From: Bacillus luti
GTDB taxonomy: Bacteria; Bacillota; Bacilli; Bacillales; Bacillaceae_G
Assembly (NCBI RefSeq): GCF_001884105.1
Contig: NZ_MACI01000038.1
Span: 1 to 64,000, forward strand
Direction of reading: 5' to 3'
Length of the DNA: 64,000 nt
Shown in pieces: positions 8,331 through 16,348 of the stretch. A program made the position numbers and the translations under genes. The notes beneath the pieces are model-generated. The model made no database searches. It saw only the letters and a list, made by a program, of their open reading frames with translations, and had not been told where the DNA came from. Positions within the stretch are counted from its first letter, which is position 1. Each line of letters opens with the position of its first letter.

Positions 8331-9629
8331 CTTTCCTTCTAATAACTCAATAATTCTCTCTTTATATTTTCCTTTTCTTCCATCTTCATAGATTAAATCA
8401 TGCGGATAGAATAATTTTTGATCCGTTCTCTTCTTACCAGTAATCGCCTCAACAATATCCGATTCACGTGAAAGCTCTCTAAGATCTCCGTTCGGCATAA
8501 GAAGTAAGATTGGTAAACGCTCTTCTTCTTCCCCAGCACGATAAAAGTCATATGGTAAGTCTGATGTTGAATCAACTACTAAATAATACTCTGGATCGAG
8601 TCCAATCTTTTTAAATAAGCTACTTAATTCCATCCAATTATCTAAACCATGCTTATCTGTAAACTCTACGTATTTAAATAAATCTCGGTTCATAAAGCGA
8701 CGGCATAAGTCACTTAAAATTGGATCCTCTTCGTCTTGCCATACTTGGAAGTAGTAATACATAACGTTCTCGTCTAGCTTTAAATAATCCTCTACTGTTA
8801 CTTCTTCTTCAAATAAAGAATAGAAATGAACCGGGTGATTTTTAAATGTATAATACTTCTCATGCAATGATTTCGCACGGTGTAAAATCTTCGTTAAAAT
8901 AACTTCGGCACTGCGCGTTACTGGATGGAAATACACTTGCCAATACATTTGATAACGGCTCATAATATAATGCTCAACAGCATGCATACCACTATTTTTA
9001 ATGACTACTTGATTCCCGTATGGACGCATTACACGTAGTATACGTTCCATATCAAAGTTGCCGTACTTTACGCCTGTGAAATAAGCATCTCTTAATAAAT
9101 AATCCATACGGTCTGCATCAATTTGACTTGAAATCATACTAATCGCTAATTTATTAGTGGATGTTTTCGCGATTACATCGGCTACCTTTTGCGGAAAATC
9201 CTTATCCACACGGCTTAATATACGATTAATTTCCGTATCTCCAACGATAATCTTTTGTGTGAATTTCTCATGATCTAGCGAAAACACTTTTTCAAACGAG
9301 TGAGAAAATGGGCCGTGGCCGACATCATGAAGTAATGCCGCACATAAACATAACAATCTATCTTCAGCATTCCAGTTCGGTCTGCCATCAAACACATCAT
9401 CAATCATACGACGAATAATTTCATATACACCTAACGAATGAGTAAAGCGACTATGCTCTGCACCGTGAAATGTAAAAAATGTCGTTCCAAGCTGCTTAAT
9501 ACGGCGCAAACGTTGAAATTCTTTCGTTCCGATTAAATCCCAAATAACGCGATCACGCACGTGCACATATTTATGTACTGGGTCTTTAAACACTTTTGTT
9601 TCGCTGAGTTTGTCGTTTAAATATACCAC
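8325..9629 (-). CDS. ywfO: HD-domain phosphohydrolase (YwfO family)
   Basis: A 434-residue dGTPase/SpoT-like HD-superfamily hydrolase. The metal site reads LLHDVGHGPFSHSFE near residues 99-113, with an earlier RLRRIKQLG...HSRFTHSLGVYE block that is typical of dNTP triphosphohydrolase-like HD proteins (first His about 59). The ISSQIDADRMDYLLRD segment near 165-180 supplies the final Asp ligand. Same family and neighbourhood (next to rsfA) as B. subtilis ywfO. The true substrate is not known; dNTP hydrolysis is only an inference from the fold. Monocistronic. Confidence 0.92.
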   Translation of the reverse strand: MVYLNDKLSETKVFKDPVHKYVHVRDRVIWDLIGTKEFQRLRRIKQLGTTFFTFHGAEHSRFTHSLGVYEIIRRMIDDVFDGRPNWNAEDRLLCLCAALLHDVGHGPFSHSFEKVFSLDHEKFTQKIIVGDTEINRILSRVDKDFPQKVADVIAKTSTNKLAISMISSQIDADRMDYLLRDAYFTGVKYGNFDMERILRVMRPYGNQVVIKNSGMHAVEHYIMSRYQMYWQVYFHPVTRSAEVILTKILHRAKSLHEKYYTFKNHPVHFYSLFEEEVTVEDYLKLDENVMYYYFQVWQDEEDPILSDLCRRFMNRDLFKYVEFTDKHGLDNWMELSSLFKKIGLDPEYYLVVDSTSDLPYDFYRAGEEEERLPILLLMPNGDLRELSRESDIVEAITGKKRTDQKLFYPHDLIYEDGRKGKYKERIIELLEGKK

Positions 9630-9730
9630 TTTTCGACATCCCCCTTTCCTTACTGCATTCTTACTATATATTATAAACGAAATAGGAAACAGAAAGAAAT
9701 GAAAGACTATATTAATTCCCTTTATAAAAA

Positions 9731-9768
9731 GAAAAAATCACCTTTACCGAAGTAAAAGTGATTTTTTC
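9731..9768 (-). terminator. Terminator of the siderophore uptake operon
   Basis: AAAATCACTTTTAC and its complement around the loop TTCG, ending in a T run in minus-strand reading, just after the binding-protein gene. Confidence 0.85.
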
Positions 9769-9775
9769 TTATACA

Positions 9776-10723
9776 TTATTTTCCTAAAACGAACTCAGCA
9801 ACTTCATCTAAGATCATTTCTTTACCTAGTGGGAAGTAACCTTTGTTTAAGTCTTCATTTTTAATTGTAAATACGTGGTTGTTTTTAACAGCGTTCATGT
9901 TTTTCCAAATTGATTCTTCTTGGAATTCTTTTAAGCGTTGAGAACCGTCACCAGTTGTAAATACAAATAAGTAATCCGGATTGTAATCGATTAAAGCTTC
10001 TTTTTGTACTTGTACTAGCGGTTTATCAGTTGGTGTACCTTTAACTGCTGGTAATTTTAAATCATTAAAGATTACACTACCGTAACCGTAGTCACCGTAT
10101 ACACGGAAAGCATTTGGATATGCAGCCATTTTCATGAATGTTGCATCGCCAGTTTTCGCGATGATTTTGTCATGTAATTTGCTTGCTTTTTCATCATACT
10201 GTTTGAACCATTCTTTTGTTTCTTTCTCTTTACCAAAGATTTGACCTACTTCTTCAAATTTTGGACGCCATTGATCTAATGGAGTTTTTAACATAACTGT
10301 TGGTGCAATTTTAGATAATTGATCATAAATTTTTTCTTGACGATTGTTTACAAGAATTAAATCTGGTTTTGCAGCAGCTACTGCTTCGATGTTAATTTTA
10401 TCGCCCCAAGCAGAGCCAACTGGTTTAACGTCTTTTAATTTATTTGCAATATGTGTATCAATTTTTTCTTGAGATGTATTAGCAGTAATAATTGGCTTCA
10501 TACCAAAAATTAATAATTCTTCTGTTGAACCACTAAGGTCAGCAATTTTCTTTGGATTTGCAGGGATTTTAATTTCCCCTTTTGCATGTTGTACAGTGCG
10601 CTCTTCAGTCTTCGCATCCTTCGCATCTGCTTTCTTCTCTTCTTCTTTGTTAGAACAAGCTGCAAATAGTACAGAAGTAACGACTAGTACCATTGCTAAT
10701 AGTGCCATTTTAAAATTCTTCAT
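9776..10723 (-). CDS. Siderophore-binding lipoprotein of an iron ABC transporter
   Basis: Extracytoplasmic solute-binding protein of the FhuD/FeuA/TroA-like class, 315 residues. The signal peptide ends in a lipobox with Cys23 (SVLFAACSN), so the protein is lipid-anchored to the membrane. The segments NPKKIADLSG and KPDLILVNNRQEKIYDQLSKIAPT are typical of ferric siderophore receptors. It is the last gene of a four-gene operon with two permeases and an ATPase, under a Fur box. B. cereus has several such receptors (for bacillibactin, petrobactin, schizokinen and hydroxamates); I cannot assign the ligand from sequence. Confidence 0.93.
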   Translation of the reverse strand: MKNFKMALLAMVLVVTSVLFAACSNKEEEKKADAKDAKTEERTVQHAKGEIKIPANPKKIADLSGSTEELLIFGMKPIITANTSQEKIDTHIANKLKDVKPVGSAWGDKINIEAVAAAKPDLILVNNRQEKIYDQLSKIAPTVMLKTPLDQWRPKFEEVGQIFGKEKETKEWFKQYDEKASKLHDKIIAKTGDATFMKMAAYPNAFRVYGDYGYGSVIFNDLKLPAVKGTPTDKPLVQVQKEALIDYNPDYLFVFTTGDGSQRLKEFQEESIWKNMNAVKNNHVFTIKNEDLNKGYFPLGKEMILDEVAEFVLGK

Positions 10724-10827
10724 GTTTCCACTCCTTCTAGCTGTATTTCTCTTATAAGTTACAGTGAACTATAAGAAACAATTAATCAATATATATTTAT
10801 TAATCGTTGTTCATAACCCATTCTAAC

Positions 10828-10905
10828 GGGCGTTCAACTTCCTATATCATGAATAAGAAGCTCAACGTCCATTAAAAGTCCCCCCTCTTAAAGAGGGGGT
10901 TCTAC
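10828..10905 (-). terminator. Two stem-loops between the ATPase and binding-protein genes
   Basis: The first, CCCCCTC-loop-GAGGGGG at about 10878-10900, resembles an intrinsic terminator directly after the ATPase stop. The second, at about 10828-10870, pairs GGACGTT with AACGCCC and continues with mismatches. Together they probably allow partial read-through or protect the downstream message. Confidence 0.55.
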
Positions 10906-11718
10906 TTATGCTTTTTTACGCAATTGATTATTAATCATCGCTAAATCATATGTTAAACAAATCGGTTTACAGTTTACTGGACATGGAACGATTTGAGCTT
11001 CAATCTCAAACACACTTCGAAGTGTTTCACTTGTCATAACTTCATCTGGCGTTCCTTGTTTCATTAACTTACCTGCTTTTAATGCAATCATATGATCGGA
11101 GAAACGAGAGGCATGGTTTAAATCATGGATAACCATAACAATCGTTCTGCCTTCTTCTTGGTTTAGCTTTTTCAGTAAGTTTAATACTTCAAGTTGATGA
11201 GCCATATCTAAGTATGTTGTTGGTTCATCTAACACGAGTAAATCTGTTCCTTGTGCAAGAGCCATCGCAATCCATACACGTTGACGTTGACCACCTGATA
11301 AAGCTTCTGCTGGGCGATTTGCGAATTCTGTCATTCCCGTCACTTCAAGTGCCCAATGAATATAGCGATAATCCTCTTCTTTCAATGTCCCAAATCCTTT
11401 TTGATGAGGAAAACGTCCATATGAAACAAGTTCAAATACAGTAAGACCTGTTGGCACTTCTGCAGTTTGTGGTAAGATCGCCATTTTCTTTGCGATTTCT
11501 TTTGTTGGCTGTTTCTCAATTGCTTTTCCGTCAAGATAAACAGTACCTTTTTTTGCTTTCAAAATACGAGAAGCCGTTTTTAATAATGTGGACTTCCCAC
11601 AACCATTTGGTCCAATAATCGTCGTAATTTTTCCTTCTGGAATTTCAACTGTTAATCCATCAATAATTAACCCTTCATTATAGCCAACAGATACCGAATC
11701 AACTGCTAAAGTTGCCAT
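10906..11718 (-). CDS. Siderophore ABC transporter ATPase (FhuC/YusV-like)
   Basis: Energises iron-siderophore import. The 270-residue ATPase has Walker A GPNGCGKSTLLK (about 36-47), signature LSGGQRQRVW (about 140-149), Walker B LLVLDEPTTYLD (about 159-170) and switch HDLNHASRF (about 198-206). The C-terminus carries an unusual CPVNCKPIC run near residues 247-255. It follows the second permease by 15 bases and precedes the binding protein. High confidence in function; the siderophore is undefined. Confidence 0.95.
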   Translation of the reverse strand: MATLAVDSVSVGYNEGLIIDGLTVEIPEGKITTIIGPNGCGKSTLLKTASRILKAKKGTVYLDGKAIEKQPTKEIAKKMAILPQTAEVPTGLTVFELVSYGRFPHQKGFGTLKEEDYRYIHWALEVTGMTEFANRPAEALSGGQRQRVWIAMALAQGTDLLVLDEPTTYLDMAHQLEVLNLLKKLNQEEGRTIVMVIHDLNHASRFSDHMIALKAGKLMKQGTPDEVMTSETLRSVFEIEAQIVPCPVNCKPICLTYDLAMINNQLRKKA

Positions 11719-11733
11719 GCAAAAAGCCTCCCT

Positions 11734-12750
11734 TTATTTTGTCCTCATAAGTAAGTATATGAAATATGGTGCACCAATTACAGAAATAACTAGACCGACC
11801 GGTATTTCTGAAGTAGTTAACACACTTCTTGAAATTACATCTGCAAATAAAAGTAAGAACGTTCCTATTAACGCAGCTGTGGGCAACATAATTTGATGTT
11901 TGCCACCAACAAGGCGCCTCGCTAAATGCGGAGCCATTAAACCGATAAAGCCAATTCCTCCGGCAACAGCGACGGATGCACCCGCTAAACAAACTGCAAT
12001 AAATAATAATTTACGTCTTTCTTTTTCTACGTTTACACCAAGACCAACAGCTGTAGAATCGCCTAGGTTCATTACATTTAATATGTGTGCTTTACTAATA
12101 GCTAGCGGTAAGAAAATAACCATCCACGGAAGTACACTTAATACAAATTTCCAATCGGTACCCCATAGACTTCCTGCTAACCAAATCGTAGCAAAACGGA
12201 AATCATTCGATGTCATCTTCATAGAAAAAATTAAACTAACAGCACCAAATCCAGCTGCAACAGCGATACCTACAAGTATTAATCGAGTGGATGAAACGCC
12301 GTCTTTCCATGCTAATAGATAAATAATAACCGCTGCTAATATCGCACCAACTAGTGCGAAAAATGGAAGGATAAATACAGATAAAAGTGTACCAGTTCCA
12401 ACTTTTCCGAAGAAAAAGTAGACGAATACAACAACTGTTAATCCTGCACCTGCGTTAATACCTATAATACCCGGATCAGCAAGTGGATTTCGTGATAACC
12501 CTTGCAAAATTGCTCCTGACATAGCTAATGCAGAACCAACTAATATAGCAATAACCATACGTGGCATACGGAATTCAAATAAAATAACAGACTGATCTTC
12601 AGCCCCGAGTCCAACCAATGACTTTAATACGTCCATTGGCGGGATTTTAAATGTTCCTGTATTTAAACTCACTAAAAATACAGCAACGATTAATCCTACT
12701 AAAATTGTTAAAACAGAAACGTTCTTTTTTGTTAAGACGTTCGTCCTCAC
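11734..12750 (-). CDS. Siderophore ABC transporter permease (FecCD family), second subunit
   Basis: A 338-residue integral membrane permease of the BtuC/FecD type. Conserved blocks are RMPRMVIAILVGSALAMSGAILQGLSRNPLADPGIIGI (residues about 61-98), the family hallmark, and GGIGFIGLMAPHLARRLVG near 270-288, which contacts the ATPase. Its start codon overlaps the stop of the first permease by four bases (ATGA), indicating translational coupling. It probably forms a heterodimer with the upstream permease. Confidence 0.95.
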   Translation of the reverse strand: MRTNVLTKKNVSVLTILVGLIVAVFLVSLNTGTFKIPPMDVLKSLVGLGAEDQSVILFEFRMPRMVIAILVGSALAMSGAILQGLSRNPLADPGIIGINAGAGLTVVVFVYFFFGKVGTGTLLSVFILPFFALVGAILAAVIIYLLAWKDGVSSTRLILVGIAVAAGFGAVSLIFSMKMTSNDFRFATIWLAGSLWGTDWKFVLSVLPWMVIFLPLAISKAHILNVMNLGDSTAVGLGVNVEKERRKLLFIAVCLAGASVAVAGGIGFIGLMAPHLARRLVGGKHQIMLPTAALIGTFLLLFADVISRSVLTTSEIPVGLVISVIGAPYFIYLLMRTK

Positions 12751-13802
12751 ATTTTCCCTCTCCCTTCGTTACGTGCTAAGTAGAGGAAGAATGGAACCCC
12801 AATTAGCGCTGTAATTGCTCCAATTGGCGTTTCAAATGGCGGGTTAATAACGCGAGATAGCATATCTGCACACTCGATTAATAATCCACCTAAGACTGCA
12901 GAACATGGAATAACCCACCTATAGTCTGAGCCTACAAGGAAACGAGTCATATGTGGGATTACAAGACCAACAAATCCAACTGATCCCGCGATAGAAACCG
13001 CAGAACCTGTTAACACAAGAACAAGTACTGTTCCAATGAATTTAATTAATGTCGTATTTTGACCAAGTCCAATTGCAATTTCTTCACCGAAGCTCAAAAT
13101 CGTAATATACCTCGACATCATAATCGCGATAAAGAGACAAACTAGACCGATCGGCACTAGCATATTAATGCTTTCCCATTTCACTCCAGCAACTCCACCT
13201 GCATTCCACATACTTACCTCTTGGGCAAGATTGAAATACAACGCAATTCCAGATGAAATGGCCCCTAATAAAGCACTAATTGCTGCACCTGCTAAAGCTA
13301 ATTTCACAGGTGTTAATCCACCTGGTGAAGAAGACCCAATTCCATATACAATGCTCGCACCAAACGCAGCTCCAATAAAAGATGCGATAACGAACATTAA
13401 ATAAGGTGAATTAGGGAAGAATGCATACATAATTGCAATTCCGAATACAGCGCCATCTGTAATCCCCATTAAAGATGGTGATGCCAGTGGGTTTCTCGTC
13501 ATACCTTGCATAATTGCTCCGGATACCGCTAAAAAGGCACCTGCAACTACGCCCCCTATCGCTCTAGGCATGCGAAGTTCTTGAATTACGTTATGATGCG
13601 TAATAGAACCGTCAAACTGAAACACAGCTTGCCATACCGTCTTTAAGCTAATATCAGCAGCACCAAATGAAATAGAAACTGCCATACTTAAAGCTAATAA
13701 AACTGTGCCCGCTATTAAAATAATAGAAGCAACGAGCGGCCTGCTCTTAATCTCTTTGACACTCTCTTCTTGCTGTTCTATACTCCTTGCGCTCGCTTCC
13801 AT
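12747..13802 (-). CDS. Siderophore ABC transporter permease (FecCD family), first subunit
   Basis: A 351-residue FecCD-type permease, the first gene of the iron operon. It shows LRMPRAIGGVVAGAFLAVSGAIMQGMTRNPLASP (about 75-108) and GSVGFVGLVIPHMTRFLVGSDYRW near 276-299. The N-terminal 20 residues (EASARSIEQQEESVKEIKSR) are polar and precede the first membrane helix. The start at 13802 has a weak GGATGG site, so a slightly different start is possible. Fur-box-controlled promoter about 90 bases upstream. Confidence 0.94.
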   Translation of the reverse strand: MEASARSIEQQEESVKEIKSRPLVASIILIAGTVLLALSMAVSISFGAADISLKTVWQAVFQFDGSITHHNVIQELRMPRAIGGVVAGAFLAVSGAIMQGMTRNPLASPSLMGITDGAVFGIAIMYAFFPNSPYLMFVIASFIGAAFGASIVYGIGSSSPGGLTPVKLALAGAAISALLGAISSGIALYFNLAQEVSMWNAGGVAGVKWESINMLVPIGLVCLFIAIMMSRYITILSFGEEIAIGLGQNTTLIKFIGTVLVLVLTGSAVSIAGSVGFVGLVIPHMTRFLVGSDYRWVIPCSAVLGGLLIECADMLSRVINPPFETPIGAITALIGVPFFLYLARNEGRGKM

Positions 13803-13894
13803 CCCTCAACCATCCTAACCAACAACATATATTTATATGAAATGAAATTTATTCTCAAATAACAATAAAAAAATTAAGCAAATTAACTTTTTCT

Positions 13895-13915
13895 TGATAA
13901 TGATTCTCAGAATCA
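13895..13915 (-). promoter_or_regulatory. Fur box of the siderophore uptake operon
   Basis: Two overlapping 7-1-7 Fur motifs: TGATAATGATTCTCA (13895-13909, one mismatch to TGATAATNATTATCA in its second half plus one neighbour) and the perfect inverted repeat TGATTCT-C-AGAATCA (13901-13915). They lie about 93 bases before the first permease start. Confidence 0.85.
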
Positions 13916-13989
13916 GACACCTTCTATTCTACCTATCGCTTCCAAAGACTGTCAACTATTATTTTGAAATACAAATTCATATAAATCGA

Positions 13990-14022
13990 AATTTTAATGA
14001 ACAAGTGATGTTCATTAAAATT
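13990..14022. repeat. Perfect 14-bp palindrome
   Basis: AATTTTAATGAACA (13990-14003) and its exact complement (14009-14022) around the loop AGTGA. No T run follows on either strand that would make it a normal terminator. Confidence 0.75.
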
Positions 14023-14081
14023 GCATGTTAGTTCCGACCAAGTGCACTCTCATAGAATAATTTTTTCCTCTTATGGGCATA

Positions 14082-14116
14082 AAAAAAGAAGAGGAATCTG
14101 CTCACTCTTCTTTTTC
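14082..14116 (-). terminator. Terminator of the DUF1450 gene
   Basis: AAAAAGAAGAG and CTCTTCTTTTT with a 12-base loop, immediately downstream of the stop codon. Confidence 0.75.
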
Positions 14117-14341
14117 TTACTTATTTAACTTTACTTCAATCTTTGTAATTAACTCATCTTCTGTTGGAGCCGCAACTGGACGGTTATTTACAAATGCGAA
14201 TGATTTTTTACGACCAGGGCCACAGTAAGACTGACATCCAACTTCAATCGTTGCACATGAATCTACTTTTTTTAACTTCGGAATCAACGTTTTAACGTTC
14301 GTTGCCTGACAATCATCGCACACACGAAATTCGTTTCCCAT
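14117..14341 (-). CDS. DUF1450 / YuzB-family small protein
   Basis: A 74-residue cytoplasmic protein of the DUF1450 family, which B. subtilis YuzB also belongs to. Visible features are VCDDCQATN near the N-terminus (a CxxC pair) and [21 protein letters not shown] in the middle (a CxxxC pair), giving a thioredoxin-like or metal-binding look. ATG 14341 is chosen because GAGGAAG lies seven bases upstream; the GTG three codons earlier is too close to that site. Monocistronic with its own terminator. No experimentally known function that I can name. Confidence 0.88.
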   Translation of the reverse strand: MGNEFRVCDDCQATNVKTLIPKLKKVDSCATIEVGCQSYCGPGRKKSFAFVNNRPVAAPTEDELITKIEVKLNK

Positions 14342-14546
14342 ATATAACACTTCCTCTATTTCAAACTTTTCTCAAGTACATTTAAAAATAAACACTAAAT
14401 GGTATTTTACCGTTCTTTGAAGCTCGTTGCAAGTCTCCCTACATAGCCTACTCTCTATATAATTTATATACTCTCCTACAGAACCTCTCATCATTCATGG
14501 GGAAATTTTTCCCTTCCATCGAAATCTACCATATTTTTAAAAGCTT

Positions 14547-14577
14547 TGTATAAAAGCTCGTTTTTTTGCCCATTATA
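14547..14577 (+). promoter_or_regulatory. Candidate sigma-F/sigma-G promoter of rsfA
   Basis: TGTATA (14547-14552), an 18-base spacer and CATTATA (14571-14577), close to the forespore consensus TGNATA-N17/18-CATNNTA. Fits the known forespore expression of rsfA in B. subtilis. Confidence 0.5.
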
Positions 14578-14615
14578 AAAATAGGAAGTTCATAAAAAGA
14601 AAGGGAGTTGAATCT

Positions 14616-15308
14616 ATGAAAGTAAGACAGGATGCTTGGACGGACGAAGATGATTTATTACTTGCTGAAACTGTACTGCGTCATGTTCGAGAAGGAAGTA
14701 CTCAATTAAATGCATTTGAAGAAGTCGGAGATCAGTTAAATCGTACATCGGCTGCTTGTGGTTTCCGTTGGAATGCTGTTGTTCGCTATAGTTATGAACA
14801 AGCTCTTCAACTAGCAAAAAAACATCGTAAAGATAAAATGCGTGCTGCAAGCGGTGAACAAGCCAAAAAACGTTTACTTTATACACCACCCGCTTCAGAA
14901 GCGATGGTGGATTATGAAGAACTATTACAAGAAGAAACAACTGTACAATATAAAGAAGCTAGCCCATATCAAGAACCTACTGTTCCCGTTTCAAAGGTCT
15001 CTATAACAATGCAAGATGTTATTTACTTTTTACAAACAGTCGGATCTTCAAATATAAAAGTAACAGCTCTTGAAAACGAGAATACGAGATTGAAACAAGA
15101 AATTAAAGGCCAAATGCTACGAAATGAAGAGCTGGAAAAGAAACTAGAAAAATTAGAAAAGCAATCTCATACTGTACAAGAAGATTACGAAACACTTATG
15201 AATATTATGAACCGAGCTCGTAAATTGGCTGTAATGGATGATGAGGAACGTTCACAAACATCTTTCCGAATGGATCGAAACGGTAATTTAGAAAAAATTG
15301 CAGAATAA
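14616..15308 (+). CDS. rsfA: Prespore-specific transcriptional regulator RsfA
   Basis: A 230-residue regulator of the RsfA family, which adjusts forespore sigma-F-dependent gene expression in B. subtilis. The N-terminal 60 residues are Myb/SANT-like: KVRQDAWTDEDDLLLAETVLRHV and AACGFRWNAVVRYSY. A coiled coil follows from about 145 to 200 (ENENTRLKQEIKGQMLRNEELEKKLEKLEKQ). AAAGGGAG precedes the start, and a forespore-type promoter lies at 14547-14577. Located next to lipL as in B. subtilis (ywfN-ywfL). Confidence 0.93.
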   Translation: MKVRQDAWTDEDDLLLAETVLRHVREGSTQLNAFEEVGDQLNRTSAACGFRWNAVVRYSYEQALQLAKKHRKDKMRAASGEQAKKRLLYTPPASEAMVDYEELLQEETTVQYKEASPYQEPTVPVSKVSITMQDVIYFLQTVGSSNIKVTALENENTRLKQEIKGQMLRNEELEKKLEKLEKQSHTVQEDYETLMNIMNRARKLAVMDDEERSQTSFRMDRNGNLEKIAE

Positions 15309-15339
15309 AAAGGATGCATCTAATGCATCCTTTTTATTC
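15307..15339 (+). terminator. rsfA terminator
   Basis: AAAAAGGATGCAT and ATGCATCCTTTTT with loop CTA, directly after the stop codon. Confidence 0.9.
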
Positions 15340-15370
15340 TTTCACTTCAACCATATGCGCTTCTTCTACT

Positions 15371-15399
15371 TTAGAATCTTTCTATATTTTTGCTATAAT
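15371..15399 (+). promoter_or_regulatory. lipL sigma-A promoter
   Basis: TTAGAA (15371-15376), a 17-base spacer, and an extended -10 TGCTATAAT (15391-15399), 36 bases before the lipL start. Confidence 0.65.
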
Positions 15400-15434
15400 A
15401 GAGATTGTCATTTTAAAGATAAGGGGTTAATTAT

Positions 15435-16280
15435 ATGAGCAATTCCCGTTCGATTTTATCTCAGCCGGAGTGGCGTATTGTAGATCAGTCTAGTTTAGGA
15501 CCAACATTCCATGCGCTTCAGTCGTTCGCAATGGACGACACATTATGCACAAGCATTGGAAATGGCCAATCAGCTGCAACAATGCGTTCTTGGGTTCATC
15601 ACAATACAATTGTTCTTGGCATTCAAGATTCACGTCTACCACATTTAGAAGAAGGTATTTCCTTTTTAAAAGAAAACAACTTCAATGTCATCGTTCGTAA
15701 TTCCGGTGGACTTGCGGTCGTATTAGATGAAGGTGTTTTAAACGTATCGCTTCTATTCCAAGAAACAGAGAAAGGTATCGATATTGATCTTGGATACGAT
15801 ACGATGTGGCATTTAATTAAAGAAATGTTAAAAGATTACGATGTTACTATTGAGGCAAAAGAAATTGTTGGTTCTTACTGTCCTGGTAGCTACGATTTAA
15901 GTATTCGCGATCAAAAATTCGCTGGTATTTCACAGCGCCGTATTCGTGGTGGTGTCGCTGTCCAAATTTATCTCTGCGCTACAGGAAGTGGCTCTAAGCG
16001 CGCCGCACTCGTTCGTGATTTCTACAACGTAGCAATTCAAGGCGAAGAAACACGCTTTACGTATCCTGAAATTGTGCCTAGTACGATGGCCTCACTCTCT
16101 GAATTACTTGACGAAACCATTACAGTACAAGACTTAATGATGCGTCTTTTAAAAACACTGCAACAATTCGCTCCAAAGTTAACACCATCTCAATTAACAA
16201 TAGATGAGATTCCTTTATATGAGACGAATTTACAACGTATTATTGATCGTAATAATAAAGCACTTGGCTTAGAAAAATAA
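15435..16280 (+). CDS. lipL: Octanoyl-[GcvH]:protein N-octanoyltransferase
   Basis: Amidotransferase that moves the octanoyl group from GcvH to E2 subunits in the Bacillus lipoate pathway. The 281-residue protein has the biotin/lipoate ligase-like fold: [13 protein letters not shown] at 88-100 and [12 protein letters not shown] with Cys149 at the place of catalytic Cys150 in B. subtilis LipL, then [15 protein letters not shown] with the conserved lysine. AAGGGG precedes the start. Located between rsfA and pta as in B. subtilis ywfL. Distinguished from LplA by the absence of an ATP-using C-terminal domain. Confidence 0.93.
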   Translation: MSNSRSILSQPEWRIVDQSSLGPTFHALQSFAMDDTLCTSIGNGQSAATMRSWVHHNTIVLGIQDSRLPHLEEGISFLKENNFNVIVRNSGGLAVVLDEGVLNVSLLFQETEKGIDIDLGYDTMWHLIKEMLKDYDVTIEAKEIVGSYCPGSYDLSIRDQKFAGISQRRIRGGVAVQIYLCATGSGSKRAALVRDFYNVAIQGEETRFTYPEIVPSTMASLSELLDETITVQDLMMRLLKTLQQFAPKLTPSQLTIDEIPLYETNLQRIIDRNNKALGLEK

Positions 16281-16328
16281 AAATGACCACCCGCATTCCG
16301 TTATAAACGAAATAGGGTGGTCATTTTT
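16276..16328. terminator. Bidirectional terminator between lipL and pta
   Basis: AAAAATGACCACCC pairs with GGGTGGTCATTTTT around a 22-base loop; serves convergent genes. Confidence 0.9.
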
Positions 16329-16348
16329 CATATTAATTCACTTTAGAA

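Larger units (their letters stand above)
13803..14116. other. Gene-free stretch upstream of the iron operon
   Basis: Contains the operon leader, the Fur box (13895-13915), a perfect palindrome (13990-14022) and the terminator of the DUF1450 gene (14082-14116). No open reading frame with a ribosome binding site was found. Confidence 0.7.

Noticed and set aside
8465-8480. ATTCACGTGAAAGC in ywfO, another parS-like sequence
   Set aside because: Four mismatches at fixed positions; inside coding sequence.
9201-9209. DnaA box TTATCCACA
   Set aside because: A single box inside ywfO with no second box or A/T-rich unwinding element nearby; expected by chance.
11900-12322. 140-residue plus-strand ORF within the FecCD permease gene
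   Set aside because: Shadow of the permease; no start signal and a composition rich in Pro/Thr typical of antisense frames.
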